Shown here piece after piece: positions 28,832-37,969 of a stretch of 64,000 nucleotides of DNA (positions are counted from its first letter, which is position 1; each line of letters opens with the position of its first letter). The notes under the pieces are model-generated. The model was not told where the DNA came from and ran no database searches. It saw only the letters and a list, made by a program, of their open reading frames with translations. The stretch comes from Desulfocurvus sp. (GTDB lineage: Bacteria; Desulfobacterota; Desulfovibrionia; Desulfovibrionales; Desulfovibrionaceae), in NCBI GenBank assembly GCA_020692325.1, contig JAIMKR010000016.1, positions 1-64,000 of the forward strand, read 5' to 3'. The translations under genes and the position numbers were made by a program.

Positions 28832-29767
28832 ATGCAGCTTTACGTTTCCGGCTCCCTCGCCCTCGACCGCATCATGAATTTTCCCGGCAAGTTCTCCGAT
28901 CACATCCTGCCGGACAAGATCCATATCCTGAACGTCTGCTTCCTGATCGACGGCATGAGCGAGTTCTTTGGCGGCACCGCCGGAAACATCGCCTACAACT
29001 TGGCCATGCTGGGCGAGAAGCCCGTCATCCTGGCCTGCGCCGGCAAGGACTTCGCCCCCTACGCCAAGCGGCTGGAGAGTCTGGGCCTGTCGCTCTCCGG
29101 CATCCGCATGGTGCGGCGGGAGTTCACCGCCGGGGCCTACATCACCACCGACGCCACCGACAACCAGATCACCGGCTTCAATCCCGGCGCCATGCGCGAA
29201 CCTTGCGGCTTCCAGTTCCCGGCCAAGCATCCCGGCCCGGTCATGGCCATCGTCTCCCCCGGCAACGTGGGCGACATGACCGAACTGCCCGCCTACTTCA
29301 AGAAGGCCGGCATTCCCTACATCTTCGACCCCGGCCAGCAGATCACCGCGCTTTCCGGCGAGCAGATGCGCGGGGCCATCGAGGGCTCCTACGCCCTGTG
29401 CACCAACGACTACGAACTGGAACTCGTCATGAAGGCCACCGGCCTTTCCCGCGCGGAACTGCTGGAGAGGACGGGTGCGCTCGTCACCACCCTGGGCGAG
29501 CACGGCAGCATCATCGCCCGGGGCGAAGCGGAAGCCCGCGTCGATGCCGTGAAGGTGAGCGCCGCGCTGGATCCCACGGGCGCGGGCGACGCCTTCCGCG
29601 CCGGCCTGCTCAAGGGCCTGAGCCTGGGCCGCGACCTTGCCGACGCCGCGCGCATCGGCAGCGTGTGCGCCGCCTACTGCGTGGAGAAAAGGGGCACGCA
29701 GGAGCACTCCTTCACCCTCGAGGAGTTCAACACCAGACTTTCCGCCTACTGCGGTCAGACCGTCTAG
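28832..29767 (+). CDS. PfkB-family carbohydrate/nucleoside kinase
   Basis: 311 residues, ribokinase fold. The N-terminal signature is [18 protein letters not shown]. The catalytic loop is [17 protein letters not shown], with the Asp as base and an anion hole from GAGD. The opening [18 protein letters not shown] resembles adenosine-kinase-like members. A GGAGG site precedes the ATG. Sugar or nucleoside substrate is undetermined. Confidence 0.87.
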   Translation: MQLYVSGSLALDRIMNFPGKFSDHILPDKIHILNVCFLIDGMSEFFGGTAGNIAYNLAMLGEKPVILACAGKDFAPYAKRLESLGLSLSGIRMVRREFTAGAYITTDATDNQITGFNPGAMREPCGFQFPAKHPGPVMAIVSPGNVGDMTELPAYFKKAGIPYIFDPGQQITALSGEQMRGAIEGSYALCTNDYELELVMKATGLSRAELLERTGALVTTLGEHGSIIARGEAEARVDAVKVSAALDPTGAGDAFRAGLLKGLSLGRDLADAARIGSVCAAYCVEKRGTQEHSFTLEEFNTRLSAYCGQTV

Positions 29768-29844
29768 GCCGGCCGCCAAACGCCACGCCGCCGGTCCCCG
29801 CCCTTTCGCGGCGGAGGGTCCAGGGCGGCCGCCGGGAGGGTCCC

Positions 29845-30960
29845 ATGATAGACCTGAGTCCGGAGAGTGTCGCCGAGTATTTGCGCCAGGCTTACGGCCC
29901 CACTGCGCGGCTTGTGGATCTGGGGGCCATAGGCACCCTGGACAAGCAGGGCATCAAACGCTTCGGCTACGGCAAGCCGCTTCTCGTGCGCTTCAAGGTT
30001 GACGGCCAGCCACGCGAGGGTGTGCTCTCGGTCATGCGCGGCGACAAGTACGGCCACCAGTTCTACTGGGACCGCGCGGCCATCCTCATGTTCCAGTTCG
30101 AAACCAGCGCGCGCCTGCCGCGCCACGTGCGGCCCATGGGGCTGGGCTACGTGGACGTGGACAACCACCTCGTGCCCGTCACGCGGCCACAGGAATTCTT
30201 CATCCTCAACGAAAAACTCACGGGCTACGACTACTTCCTCGATCTGGACCGCATCCTTCGCGGGGAGTTCCGCCCCGGCGACGAGGACATGGCCCGCGCC
30301 CTGGCCCGCTGGATGGCCCAAATCCACGCCACCAGGCATGATGACCCGGACCTGTATTACCGCCACGTGCGCAACCTCATAGGCGCCAGCGAGTGCGTCA
30401 TGGGGCTGGTGGACGAGGCCTACCCGCATCCCTGCCCGTTTTTGCCCGACGAGGCGTTCATCGCGCTGGAGAAGCGTCTCATCGACTGGCGCTGGCGGCT
30501 GCGCGGGTACACCCACCGTTTGTCCACGGTGCATGGCGACGTGCATCCCTGGAACATCCTGGTGGAGCCGGAGGACGCCGGGGGATCGGGCGAACGCGGT
30601 TTCTCCGTGCTGGACCGCAGTCGGAGCGAGTGGGGTGAGCCCGCGGGCGACATAGCCTCGCTGGCGGCCAACTACCTGCTCTTCGGCCTGCTGGACAACC
30701 CGGAGCGCGCGCGTCTGGCCGGCCCCTTCGAGCGTTTGTGGAACGCGCTCTTCGACGAGTACCTGGCGCGCAGCGGCGACGCCGAGGTGCTGGCCGTGAT
30801 TGCCCCGTTTTTCGTCTTCCGCACGCTGGTCATCGCCTCGCCGGAATGGTACCCTCATCATCCGGCCTCCGTGCGCGCGGCGCTGGTGCGTTTTCTGACG
30901 CGCGTGATGGAGGAGGACCGCTTCGACTGGGCCGACGTGAACCGCCTTCTGGAGGAGTGA
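29845..30960 (+). CDS. Phosphotransferase (APH/choline-kinase-like)
   Basis: The start at 29845 follows GGGAGGG; 371 residues. The protein-kinase-like catalytic loop is HGDVHPWNIL, the APH-type H-G-D-x5-N. The usual metal DxD is replaced by LDRSRSEWGEPAGDIA, where D and then the E/D cluster remain. No aminoglycoside-resistance signature is evident. It lies directly upstream of the APS-kinase-like gene. Proteins fusing these two parts occur in other bacteria, so they may act together (inference). Confidence 0.72.
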   Translation: MIDLSPESVAEYLRQAYGPTARLVDLGAIGTLDKQGIKRFGYGKPLLVRFKVDGQPREGVLSVMRGDKYGHQFYWDRAAILMFQFETSARLPRHVRPMGLGYVDVDNHLVPVTRPQEFFILNEKLTGYDYFLDLDRILRGEFRPGDEDMARALARWMAQIHATRHDDPDLYYRHVRNLIGASECVMGLVDEAYPHPCPFLPDEAFIALEKRLIDWRWRLRGYTHRLSTVHGDVHPWNILVEPEDAGGSGERGFSVLDRSRSEWGEPAGDIASLAANYLLFGLLDNPERARLAGPFERLWNALFDEYLARSGDAEVLAVIAPFFVFRTLVIASPEWYPHHPASVRAALVRFLTRVMEEDRFDWADVNRLLEE

Positions 30961-30963
30961 TCC

Positions 30964-31611
30964 ATGGAAAAGACGCCCGAGACCGCCGGACGGACGCCCG
31001 GCTGGGCCCTGTGGTTCACCGGTCTGCCCGGCTGCGGCAAGAGCACCATCGCCCACGCCGTGCGCGACCTGCTCGCCACGCGCGGGGAGCGGGTGGAGTA
31101 TCTGGCCATGGATGAGCGCCGCCGCGTCTATTTTCCCCATCCCGACTACTCGGCGGACGAGCGGACCCGCGCGTACACGTTGTTCGTGGACGAGGCGGCG
31201 GGGTTCGTCGCCGGCGGCCGCAACGTCATCCTCGACGCCACGGCGCACCGGCTGGCCATGCGGCAGGCGGCGCGCGGGCGCATCGCGCGCTTCGCCGAGG
31301 TGCTGGTGCGCTGCCCCTTGCCCGAGGCCATGCGCCGCGAGGCCGTGCGCTCGCTGCAGGCGGTCCACGCCGCGCACCACAAGGGCTATGTCATGCCCGG
31401 CATGTACCAGAAGGCGCTGGAGCGCAAACGCTCCGGCGTGGCCGTGCCCGGCCTGGGACAGGTGGTGGGCGTGGACGTCCCCTACGAGGAGAATCCGGCG
31501 GCGGAATGCGTGCTGGACGCCATGGTCCCGGCGGCGGAGAACGCAGCGCGCGTGGTGGAGTTCCTCGACGCCTGGGCCGCCGCGCCACCGCCGGGCGGAG
31601 AGGCCGCGTGA
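30964..31611 (+). CDS. APS-kinase-like P-loop kinase
   Basis: 215 residues. Walker A GLPGCGKSTIA near residue 20, then MDERRRVYFPHPDYSADERTRAY in the place of the APS-kinase substrate loop and NVILDATAHRL as Walker B-like strand. It follows the phosphotransferase by 3 nt and overlaps the next gene as GTGA. True APS kinase makes PAPS. The usual DGDxxR and FSxxDR residues are altered, so another small-molecule substrate is possible. Confidence 0.72.
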   Translation: MEKTPETAGRTPGWALWFTGLPGCGKSTIAHAVRDLLATRGERVEYLAMDERRRVYFPHPDYSADERTRAYTLFVDEAAGFVAGGRNVILDATAHRLAMRQAARGRIARFAEVLVRCPLPEAMRREAVRSLQAVHAAHHKGYVMPGMYQKALERKRSGVAVPGLGQVVGVDVPYEENPAAECVLDAMVPAAENAARVVEFLDAWAAAPPPGGEAA

Positions 31612-32318
31612 CGCCGCAGGCCCAGGCCGACGCCTCCTACGCCTTCGGCCTGTGGACCGGCTGGGCGCTGCTGCACAGCGCCCTGGCCACGCGGCGGGTC
31701 AAGGCGGCCTTCGAGCTGCTGCTGGGGCCGCGTTTCGCTCTCTACCCCTTCGCCTACACTGTGATAAGTGTTTGGACTTTCTGGCTTGTTCCGGTCAAAG
31801 AACCTGAGATGTCGCAGATTCTATGGTCGTTGCCCATTGCGCCGAAGATTATTCTGTATGCGGTGCAGGCGACAGGACTTGGCCTCGTTTGCTGGGCCGG
31901 CCTCTCCCTGGACGGGGCGAAGCTCCTCGGACTGCCGCAAATGTGGTGCGCGCTGCGCGGAAAATATGCCGAGAATCGTGATATCAACAATGATTTCAGC
32001 GCACACGGCGCGTATGCCCTGGTGCGGCACCCCATGCACGCGGGAGGCGTCCTGTTTCTGGTCGCCGCCCCCCGGCAGACATTGGGGGGCCTCGTTTTCG
32101 CGGTGTTCGGCTCTGCCTATCTGCTGCTCGGCACCCTCATCGAGGAGTATCGTCTGCGTCGGGAGCTTGGAGAGCGGTGGAATGACTATGCCAGCCGGGT
32201 GCCGATGTATATTCCAAATTTAGCAAAACGCCAAAAAAGAATGCTGATCGTTTTCGTCAATTCCATGACGAAACGCATCGGGCGAGGGTCGCGCCGATTG
32301 ATGGAAAAGCACTGTTGA
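31608..32318 (+). CDS. Isoprenylcysteine-methyltransferase/NnrU-like membrane protein
   Basis: The GTG at 31608 gives 236 residues with about five hydrophobic segments. VRHPMHAGGVLFLVAAP and LIEEYRLRRELGERWNDYASRVPMYIP match the PEMT/ICMT-type methyltransferase core (RHPxY and E..L...G..Y..Y). Base composition changes inside the gene: the first about 150 nt are very GC-rich like the neighbours, while about 31750-32320 uses many A/T-ending codons. The target is unknown. Confidence 0.7.
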   Translation: MTPQAQADASYAFGLWTGWALLHSALATRRVKAAFELLLGPRFALYPFAYTVISVWTFWLVPVKEPEMSQILWSLPIAPKIILYAVQATGLGLVCWAGLSLDGAKLLGLPQMWCALRGKYAENRDINNDFSAHGAYALVRHPMHAGGVLFLVAAPRQTLGGLVFAVFGSAYLLLGTLIEEYRLRRELGERWNDYASRVPMYIPNLAKRQKRMLIVFVNSMTKRIGRGSRRLMEKHC

Positions 32319-32591
32319 GCCGCGCCACGACAAGGGTTTCTGGTCTTTCGGCCTCGTCTCCCCGCTCGGCCGGACCCGCTCGCGCGCGGGGGACGGCTCC
32401 TGGAGGAACCGCGCCGGCTGACCGGTGTTTTTTGTCCCCGCCCTTGCCCTCAACGCCGCGCCGCCGCCGGCTGTTGACCTGCGGACGACAGGTTGTTGAC
32501 CTTGGGGGCGAAGGGGACTATGCCCCGACGCGCGCCGGACGGACGCTATTTTAAACGCTTCGGAGTCCTCAACGTGGACCAGACGCCCAAC

Positions 32592-33992
32592 ATGCACACC
32601 AAGTCGAAGGCCATCGAAAAGACCTTTCATATGGTCACCTTCGGCTGCCAGATGAACGTGGGCGATTCCGAATGGCTCGCCCGCGCCCTGCTGGCGCGCG
32701 GCTGGCGGCGGGCGGACGAGGACGAGGCCAATTTTTTCATCGTCAACACCTGCAGCGTGCGCGAAAAGCCCGAGCAGAAGGTCTACAGCGAACTGGGCCG
32801 GCTGTGGATGGCCGGCCGTGGCCGCCCGGGGATCACCGCCGCCGTGGGCGGGTGCGTGGCCCAGCAGATTGGCCGCGGCTTTTTCGAGCGTTTCCCCTTC
32901 GTCCGGCTTGTGTTCGGCTCCGACGGCGTGGCCGCAGCGCCCGACGCCCTGGACCGCCTCGCCGACGATCCGCGCGAGCGCCTCGCCCTTTTGGACTTCC
33001 TTACCATATACCCCGAGCGCGAGTCAGCCCCCTTCGAAACTTCTTTTTCCGGGGAGTCGCCGGCGCAGGCCTTCGTGAACATCATGCAAGGCTGCGACAA
33101 CTTCTGCGCCTACTGCATCGTGCCCTACACGCGCGGCCGGCAGAAGTCGCGCCGGCCGGACGACGTGCTGGCCGAGTGCCGGGCCAGGGTGGAGGCCGGC
33201 GCGCGCGAACTGACCCTGCTGGGCCAGAATGTGAACAGCTACGGACTCGACGCCTCGTCCAGGGACTTCGGCGTGGGCTTCGCCGAACTTTTGCGCCGTG
33301 TGGCCGCCATTCCTGGTCTGGCGCGGCTGCGCTTCACGACCTCGCATCCCAAGGATATCGACCCCGAGGTCATCCGCGCCTTCGGCGATCTGGAGAACCT
33401 GTGCCCAGCCCTGCACCTGCCCATGCAGTCCGGCAGCGACGCCATTCTGAAGCGCATGGGCCGCAAGTACGACCGCGAGCGCTACCTCGGCATCGCGCGC
33501 GACCTGCGTGCGGCCCGGCCGGACATCGCGCTCACCACCGACCTCATCGTGGGCTTCCCCGGCGAGACGGAGGACGACTTCGCCGCCACGCTGGAGATGA
33601 TGGAGCGCGTGCGCTTCGAGTCCAGCTTCTCCTTCTGTTATTCGGATCGGCCCGGCGTGGCCGCAGCGCGCATGAGCCCCAAGGTGCCGGAGGCCGAGTC
33701 CAAGGCCCGGCTGGCTCGCTTGCAGTCTTTGCAAAATGACATTACGAGAGAGGCCCTGAAAAGCCTTGAGGGACGCGAGGTCGTGGCCCTGCTGGAGGCG
33801 AGGAGCCGCAGGCAGGACGACGGCCCCGTTTTCTGGCGCGGTCGCGACGAGGCCGGGCGCGTGGTGAACGTGCGCCTGGACGGGGAGGAGGGCCGCGCCG
33901 CGGACGATGCGGTGGGGCTCTTTACACGCGTGCGCGTGCGCGAGGCCAAGAACCACTCCCTCTTGGGGGAAAAGGTGGGCCGGCCATGGTAG
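32592..33992 (+). CDS. miaB: tRNA-2-methylthio-N6-dimethylallyladenosine synthase
   Basis: Radical-SAM enzyme that methylthiolates i6A37 of tRNA. The ATG at 32592 gives 466 residues; a GTG at 32574 with GGAG upstream is an alternative. The N-terminal UPF0004 cysteines are in FGCQMNVGDSE, NTCSVREKPE and GGCVAQQ. The radical-SAM cluster is CDNFCAYC. A C-terminal TRAM domain ends the protein. It overlaps the next gene by 7 nt. Confidence 0.95.
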   Translation: MHTKSKAIEKTFHMVTFGCQMNVGDSEWLARALLARGWRRADEDEANFFIVNTCSVREKPEQKVYSELGRLWMAGRGRPGITAAVGGCVAQQIGRGFFERFPFVRLVFGSDGVAAAPDALDRLADDPRERLALLDFLTIYPERESAPFETSFSGESPAQAFVNIMQGCDNFCAYCIVPYTRGRQKSRRPDDVLAECRARVEAGARELTLLGQNVNSYGLDASSRDFGVGFAELLRRVAAIPGLARLRFTTSHPKDIDPEVIRAFGDLENLCPALHLPMQSGSDAILKRMGRKYDRERYLGIARDLRAARPDIALTTDLIVGFPGETEDDFAATLEMMERVRFESSFSFCYSDRPGVAAARMSPKVPEAESKARLARLQSLQNDITREALKSLEGREVVALLEARSRRQDDGPVFWRGRDEAGRVVNVRLDGEEGRAADDAVGLFTRVRVREAKNHSLLGEKVGRPW

Positions 33993-34495
33993 AGATGACG
34001 ATTTTCGGCCTGGCGGTGGACGAGAAGGCCCAGTCGCCGGTGCTCATACTCAAGGACGAGTCCCAGGATCTCGCCCTGCCCATCTGGATCGGCCCGGTGG
34101 AGGCCATGGCCATCTCGCTGGCCATCAACGGGGTGGACACCCCGCGCCCCATGACCCACGACCTCGTCATCCGTGAGGCCGAGGCGCTCGGCGCGTCGGT
34201 GCACTCGGTGGAGATCATCTCCCTGAGCAAGGGCACTTTTTACGCCGAACTCGTGCTCTTGCGCAGCACGGGCGGCAAGGATAGTTTCACACGCGTCGAT
34301 TGCCGGCCCTCGGACGCCGTGGCCGTGGCGGCCCGCGCGGGCGTGCGCATCCTCGTGGCCGAGGCCGTGCTGGCGGAGGCCGGAACCCGCACGCTCAAGG
34401 GCGTGCGCGCCACGGGCGCCGCCGACGCCGAGCGTGACAAGTGGACGGACGAACTGGACAACCTTTCGCCCGACGACGTGAAATACAAAATGTGA
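33986..34495 (+). CDS. Bifunctional-nuclease family (DUF151) protein
   Basis: 169 residues. MVEMTIFGLAVDEKAQSPVLILKD, LPIWIGPVEAMAI and RPSDAVAVAARAGVRI are the DUF151/BFN signature. Plant and bacterial members show DNase/RNase activity; the role in bacteria is not clear. It commonly follows miaB in delta-proteobacteria-like genomes (recalled). Confidence 0.87.
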   Translation: MVEMTIFGLAVDEKAQSPVLILKDESQDLALPIWIGPVEAMAISLAINGVDTPRPMTHDLVIREAEALGASVHSVEIISLSKGTFYAELVLLRSTGGKDSFTRVDCRPSDAVAVAARAGVRILVAEAVLAEAGTRTLKGVRATGAADAERDKWTDELDNLSPDDVKYKM

Positions 34496-34502
34496 GACGG
34501 CG

Positions 34503-35159
34503 ATGATCGACCTGCACACCCATACGACTTTCAGCGACGGCGAGCTCATCCCCGCCGAGCTCATCCGTCGGGCCAAGGTGGCCGGCTACAAGGCTCTGGC
34601 CATCACCGACCACGCCGACGTGAGCAACATGGGGCTCATCATCGAGAACGTTCGCCGGCTCACCGATTCCTATGCGCATTTCTTCGACATCGAGGTGATA
34701 GCCGGGGTGGAGCTGACCCACGTGCCGCCCGCGCTCATCGCGGAGTTCGCGCGGATGGCGCGGCAGGCCGGCGCGCAGATCGTGGTGGTCCACGGCGAGA
34801 CCATCGTGGAACCGGTGGAGCGGGGCACCAACCTCGCCGCCATAGAGGCCGGCGTGGACGTGCTGGCGCACCCCGGCCTGTTGAGCGAGGTGGAGGCCAG
34901 GCTCGCCGCCGAGCGCGGCGTGGCGCTGGAGATAACGACCCGGCGCGGCCACAGCTACGGCAACGGCAACGTGGCCGCACTGGCCCGCGCGGCCGGCGCG
35001 CGCATTGTCATCGACAACGACGCCCATGCCCCGGATGATCTCGTGAGCCGCGAAATGCGGTGCCGGATCGGCCTCGGCGCGGGCCTCACGCAAGTGGAGA
35101 TCGATCAGGCCGAGGCCAACGCCTGGGCGATCGTGGAGCGCTGCCGGGGCCGGCGATAG
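34503..35159 (+). CDS. PHP-domain phosphoesterase (histidinol-phosphatase type)
   Basis: 218 residues. It opens with DLHTHTTFSDGELIPAELI, the first PHP metal motif. ITDHAD, GVELTHVPP and the late DNDAHAPDDL carry further metal ligands. Likely a phosphoesterase of the HisK type; with no his genes nearby the substrate is open. Confidence 0.85.
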   Translation: MIDLHTHTTFSDGELIPAELIRRAKVAGYKALAITDHADVSNMGLIIENVRRLTDSYAHFFDIEVIAGVELTHVPPALIAEFARMARQAGAQIVVVHGETIVEPVERGTNLAAIEAGVDVLAHPGLLSEVEARLAAERGVALEITTRRGHSYGNGNVAALARAAGARIVIDNDAHAPDDLVSREMRCRIGLGAGLTQVEIDQAEANAWAIVERCRGRR

Positions 35160-35206
35160 CCCCCTGGCCGCCAGTATGCATTTTTCCTTGAGGAGGACGT
35201 GAGAGC

Positions 35207-35908
35207 ATGGTTCCCGAGAGCGGATTTTGGAGCATGATCGCCGGCGCCACGTTGGGCGTGCAGGTGGTGTTGGCGTTCCTGGCCATGATGAGTCTGTGGA
35301 GTTGGACCATCATCTTCTATAAATTCTTTTTGTTCCGGCACACCAGGGACATGGTCGCGCGCGGCTACATCGTGTTCAACGACGCGCCGGACCTCTCCGC
35401 CGGGCTGCAGGCGGTGAGCCGCGACGACGGCTCGCCCTTGAGCAAGGTGGGGCTCATGGCCGTGGGCGAGTTCCGCAAGCTGGAGCGCGCGGACATCGAC
35501 CGCGAGCGCAAGCGGATGCTCGTGAAGGACACGCTGCGGCGCGTGCTGCGCCAGGGCGTGAACGACGAGATGACCCGGCTGGGCAGCTCGCTGTCGTTCC
35601 TCGCCACCTGCGCCAACGCCTCGCCGTTCATCGGCCTGTTCGGCACGGTGTGGGGCATCATGCACGCCTTCCACTCCATAGGTCTTTCGCAGAGCGCGGC
35701 GCTGGCCACCGTGGCCCCCGGCATCTCCGAGGCCCTGGTCACCACCGCCATCGGCCTCGTGGTGGCCATTCCCGCCACCATCGCTTACAACTATCTGCTG
35801 GCCAAGCTGGGCGAGGTGGAGACCGAGATGGTCAACTTCGCCGGCGCGTTCCTCAACCGTATCGAACGCGAGGTCTCCTGGGCTTCCGGCTCCTCGCGGC
35901 ATCAGTAG
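35207..35908 (+). CDS. tolQ: TolQ/MotA-type proton channel subunit
   Basis: 233 residues. A membrane segment near 15-40, a cytoplasmic loop, and two further segments at about 130-155 and 175-200 ([24 protein letters not shown] is the TolQ/ExbB signature). With TolR it uses proton flow to drive TolA and pull on Pal during outer-membrane constriction. First gene of tolQ-tolR-tolA-(TonB-like)-tolB-pal. Confidence 0.93.
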   Translation: MVPESGFWSMIAGATLGVQVVLAFLAMMSLWSWTIIFYKFFLFRHTRDMVARGYIVFNDAPDLSAGLQAVSRDDGSPLSKVGLMAVGEFRKLERADIDRERKRMLVKDTLRRVLRQGVNDEMTRLGSSLSFLATCANASPFIGLFGTVWGIMHAFHSIGLSQSAALATVAPGISEALVTTAIGLVVAIPATIAYNYLLAKLGEVETEMVNFAGAFLNRIEREVSWASGSSRHQ

Positions 35909-35920
35909 GGGAGGCGCGCA

Positions 35921-36367
<447 letters not shown>

Positions 36368-36389
36368 ACGGGCGGCAAGGGGTCTTTCC

Positions 36390-37325
36390 GTGCAGGATTC
36401 TCGGCGCACCGGCGCGTTCTTTCTTTCGATTTTGCTCCACGCGCTGCTCGTGACGCTGGCCTTGCTCAATCTGAGCAGCAATAAGATCGTCGATATGGAC
36501 AAGCCCATGTACAACGTGGACCTTGTCTCGCTCAACCAGTCGGACAGCCCGGCCGCCGGTGAGACCGGCGAGCCAGCAGGCGGGCCACCCACCCTGGCGG
36601 AGAACGAGCCCGAGGAACAGAAGGAGGAGCCCGCCGCTCCCACGACTCCGGTTCCTCCCGTCAAGGCCGCTCCCACGCCGGTGGCCAAGCCCGTGCCCCT
36701 GGTGCGCGACGATGCCAAGCTCATCAGCGAGCATAAGGCCAAGGAAGAAAAGAAGAAGCCCGAACCCACTCCGCCGGCCAAGGCCAAGCCCGCCCCGCAG
36801 GTGGCCAAGAAGCCCTCGCGCGAGGATCTGCTCAAGCAGGCCCTGCAGGACGTGCGCAAGGAGGAGGGTTCCAAGTCCAAGGGCAAGGCCGCCACGGACA
36901 AGGCCCCCGGCAAGGGGGATCCCGTGGCCGGCGCGCTGGCCTCGTTGCGCAAGTCCAGCGGCGGCAACATCTTCACGGCCGGCGGCACTGGCCGCGGCGG
37001 CGCCTTCGGCGGCAAGGGCACGGGGGCAGGTGGTTCGGGCACTGGCATCGCCGGAACCTATGGTGGCATCATCACCCAGCTCGTCAAGCCGCACTGGCGT
37101 TACCCTAAAACTTTCGAAAAGAACCTCGTGGTCACGCTGGAACTCACCATCGACGCCAATGGCAAGATCACCTCGGCCAAGGTTTCCCGTTCCTCCGGCA
37201 ACGGGCTGTTCGATGCCTCGACCGTGCATGCGGTCATGGAGACGGGCGAAGTGCCCCCTCCGCCCTCGCGCAATCTTTCGCGCCTGCATTTGAATTTCAA
37301 TTTGCAGGAGTTGATGAAGAAATGA
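36390..37325 (+). CDS. tolA: TolA/TonB-type energy transducer
   Basis: The GTG at 36390 gives 311 residues. N-terminal membrane anchor (about 8-28, SILLHALLVTLALL), a long Ala/Lys/Pro/Glu-rich spacer to about 215, a Gly-rich hinge, then a TonB-type C-terminal domain (GGIITQLVKPHWRYP, VTLELTIDANGKITSAKVSRSSG). Its place between tolR and tolB makes TolA the likely role, although the C-terminal fold looks like TonB. Overlaps the next gene as ATGA. Confidence 0.88.
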   Translation: MQDSRRTGAFFLSILLHALLVTLALLNLSSNKIVDMDKPMYNVDLVSLNQSDSPAAGETGEPAGGPPTLAENEPEEQKEEPAAPTTPVPPVKAAPTPVAKPVPLVRDDAKLISEHKAKEEKKKPEPTPPAKAKPAPQVAKKPSREDLLKQALQDVRKEEGSKSKGKAATDKAPGKGDPVAGALASLRKSSGGNIFTAGGTGRGGAFGGKGTGAGGSGTGIAGTYGGIITQLVKPHWRYPKTFEKNLVVTLELTIDANGKITSAKVSRSSGNGLFDASTVHAVMETGEVPPPPSRNLSRLHLNFNLQELMKK

Positions 37326-37936
37326 ACCGGGCGCAGCGCAGGGCCACCATGAAAACGTCGCCGGATCTTTTCCGGGCGGCGATCCTTTCCCATCGGTGGT
37401 GCCGGCCGATGAGTGGAGCGTGCTTGTGCTCGGCCGCGCTGCTGCTCGTCCTGTTGTCCTGCCCGGCGTTCGCCTCGGCGGCGGAAGGCGTGGCTCGAGA
37501 GGGGGAGGGTGAAGCGGCGCATGCGCCGCACCAGCTTGGTCCCAAGGAGAATGCCGTCGCCGCCCAGCCCGCGTCCGCGCAACGAAAGGCCGTCGCGGAC
37601 CCGGTGCGTGCGTATGGAATGATCGCCGCCCAATTGATCAAGGTTCATTGGCGTTACATACCGCAGCGGAATGAGACAGATTGGGTGACGGGCGTGGCGC
37701 TCTGGGTCAATCCTCAAGGAAAGGTCACCGACGCGCGAATCGTTTCCTCGTCGGGCAGCGCCAAAGCCGATGCGAGCGTTTTGCACGCGGTGCAGGAAGT
37801 GGGAACTCTGCCGCCGCCCCCTGCCGGGTTTAAGGGGAAAATGCGGATAAATTTTTGCTTTGATGATCCCCATTTTCAACCGCCATCCAAGGTGGAAAAT
37901 GCAGGGAACGCCGTGGGTTCCCACTCAGGCGAGTAA
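37322..37936 (+). CDS. Extra TonB C-terminal-domain protein in the Tol operon
   Basis: 204 residues from 37322, with an internal ATG at 37409 giving a shorter signal peptide. The hydrophobic segment ALLLVLLSCPAFASA could be a lipoprotein signal (C47) or cleaved after ASA. The C-terminal 110 residues (IAAQLIKVHWRY, VTGVALWVNPQGKVTDARIVSSSG) mirror the TolA domain just upstream. It lacks the inner-membrane anchor plus spacer of a transducer. GC content drops toward its end (from about 37620). Role unknown. Confidence 0.72.
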   Translation: MNRAQRRATMKTSPDLFRAAILSHRWCRPMSGACLCSAALLLVLLSCPAFASAAEGVAREGEGEAAHAPHQLGPKENAVAAQPASAQRKAVADPVRAYGMIAAQLIKVHWRYIPQRNETDWVTGVALWVNPQGKVTDARIVSSSGSAKADASVLHAVQEVGTLPPPPAGFKGKMRINFCFDDPHFQPPSKVENAGNAVGSHSGE

Positions 37937-37969
37937 TCGTAAAAAATGCCTCATAAGGTGAGAATATAC

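Noticed and set aside
30964-31611. An assimilatory sulfate-activation (cysC) gene
   Set aside because: Neither sulfurylase nor PAPS reductase is near and the substrate loops differ from true APS kinase, so only a family call is made.
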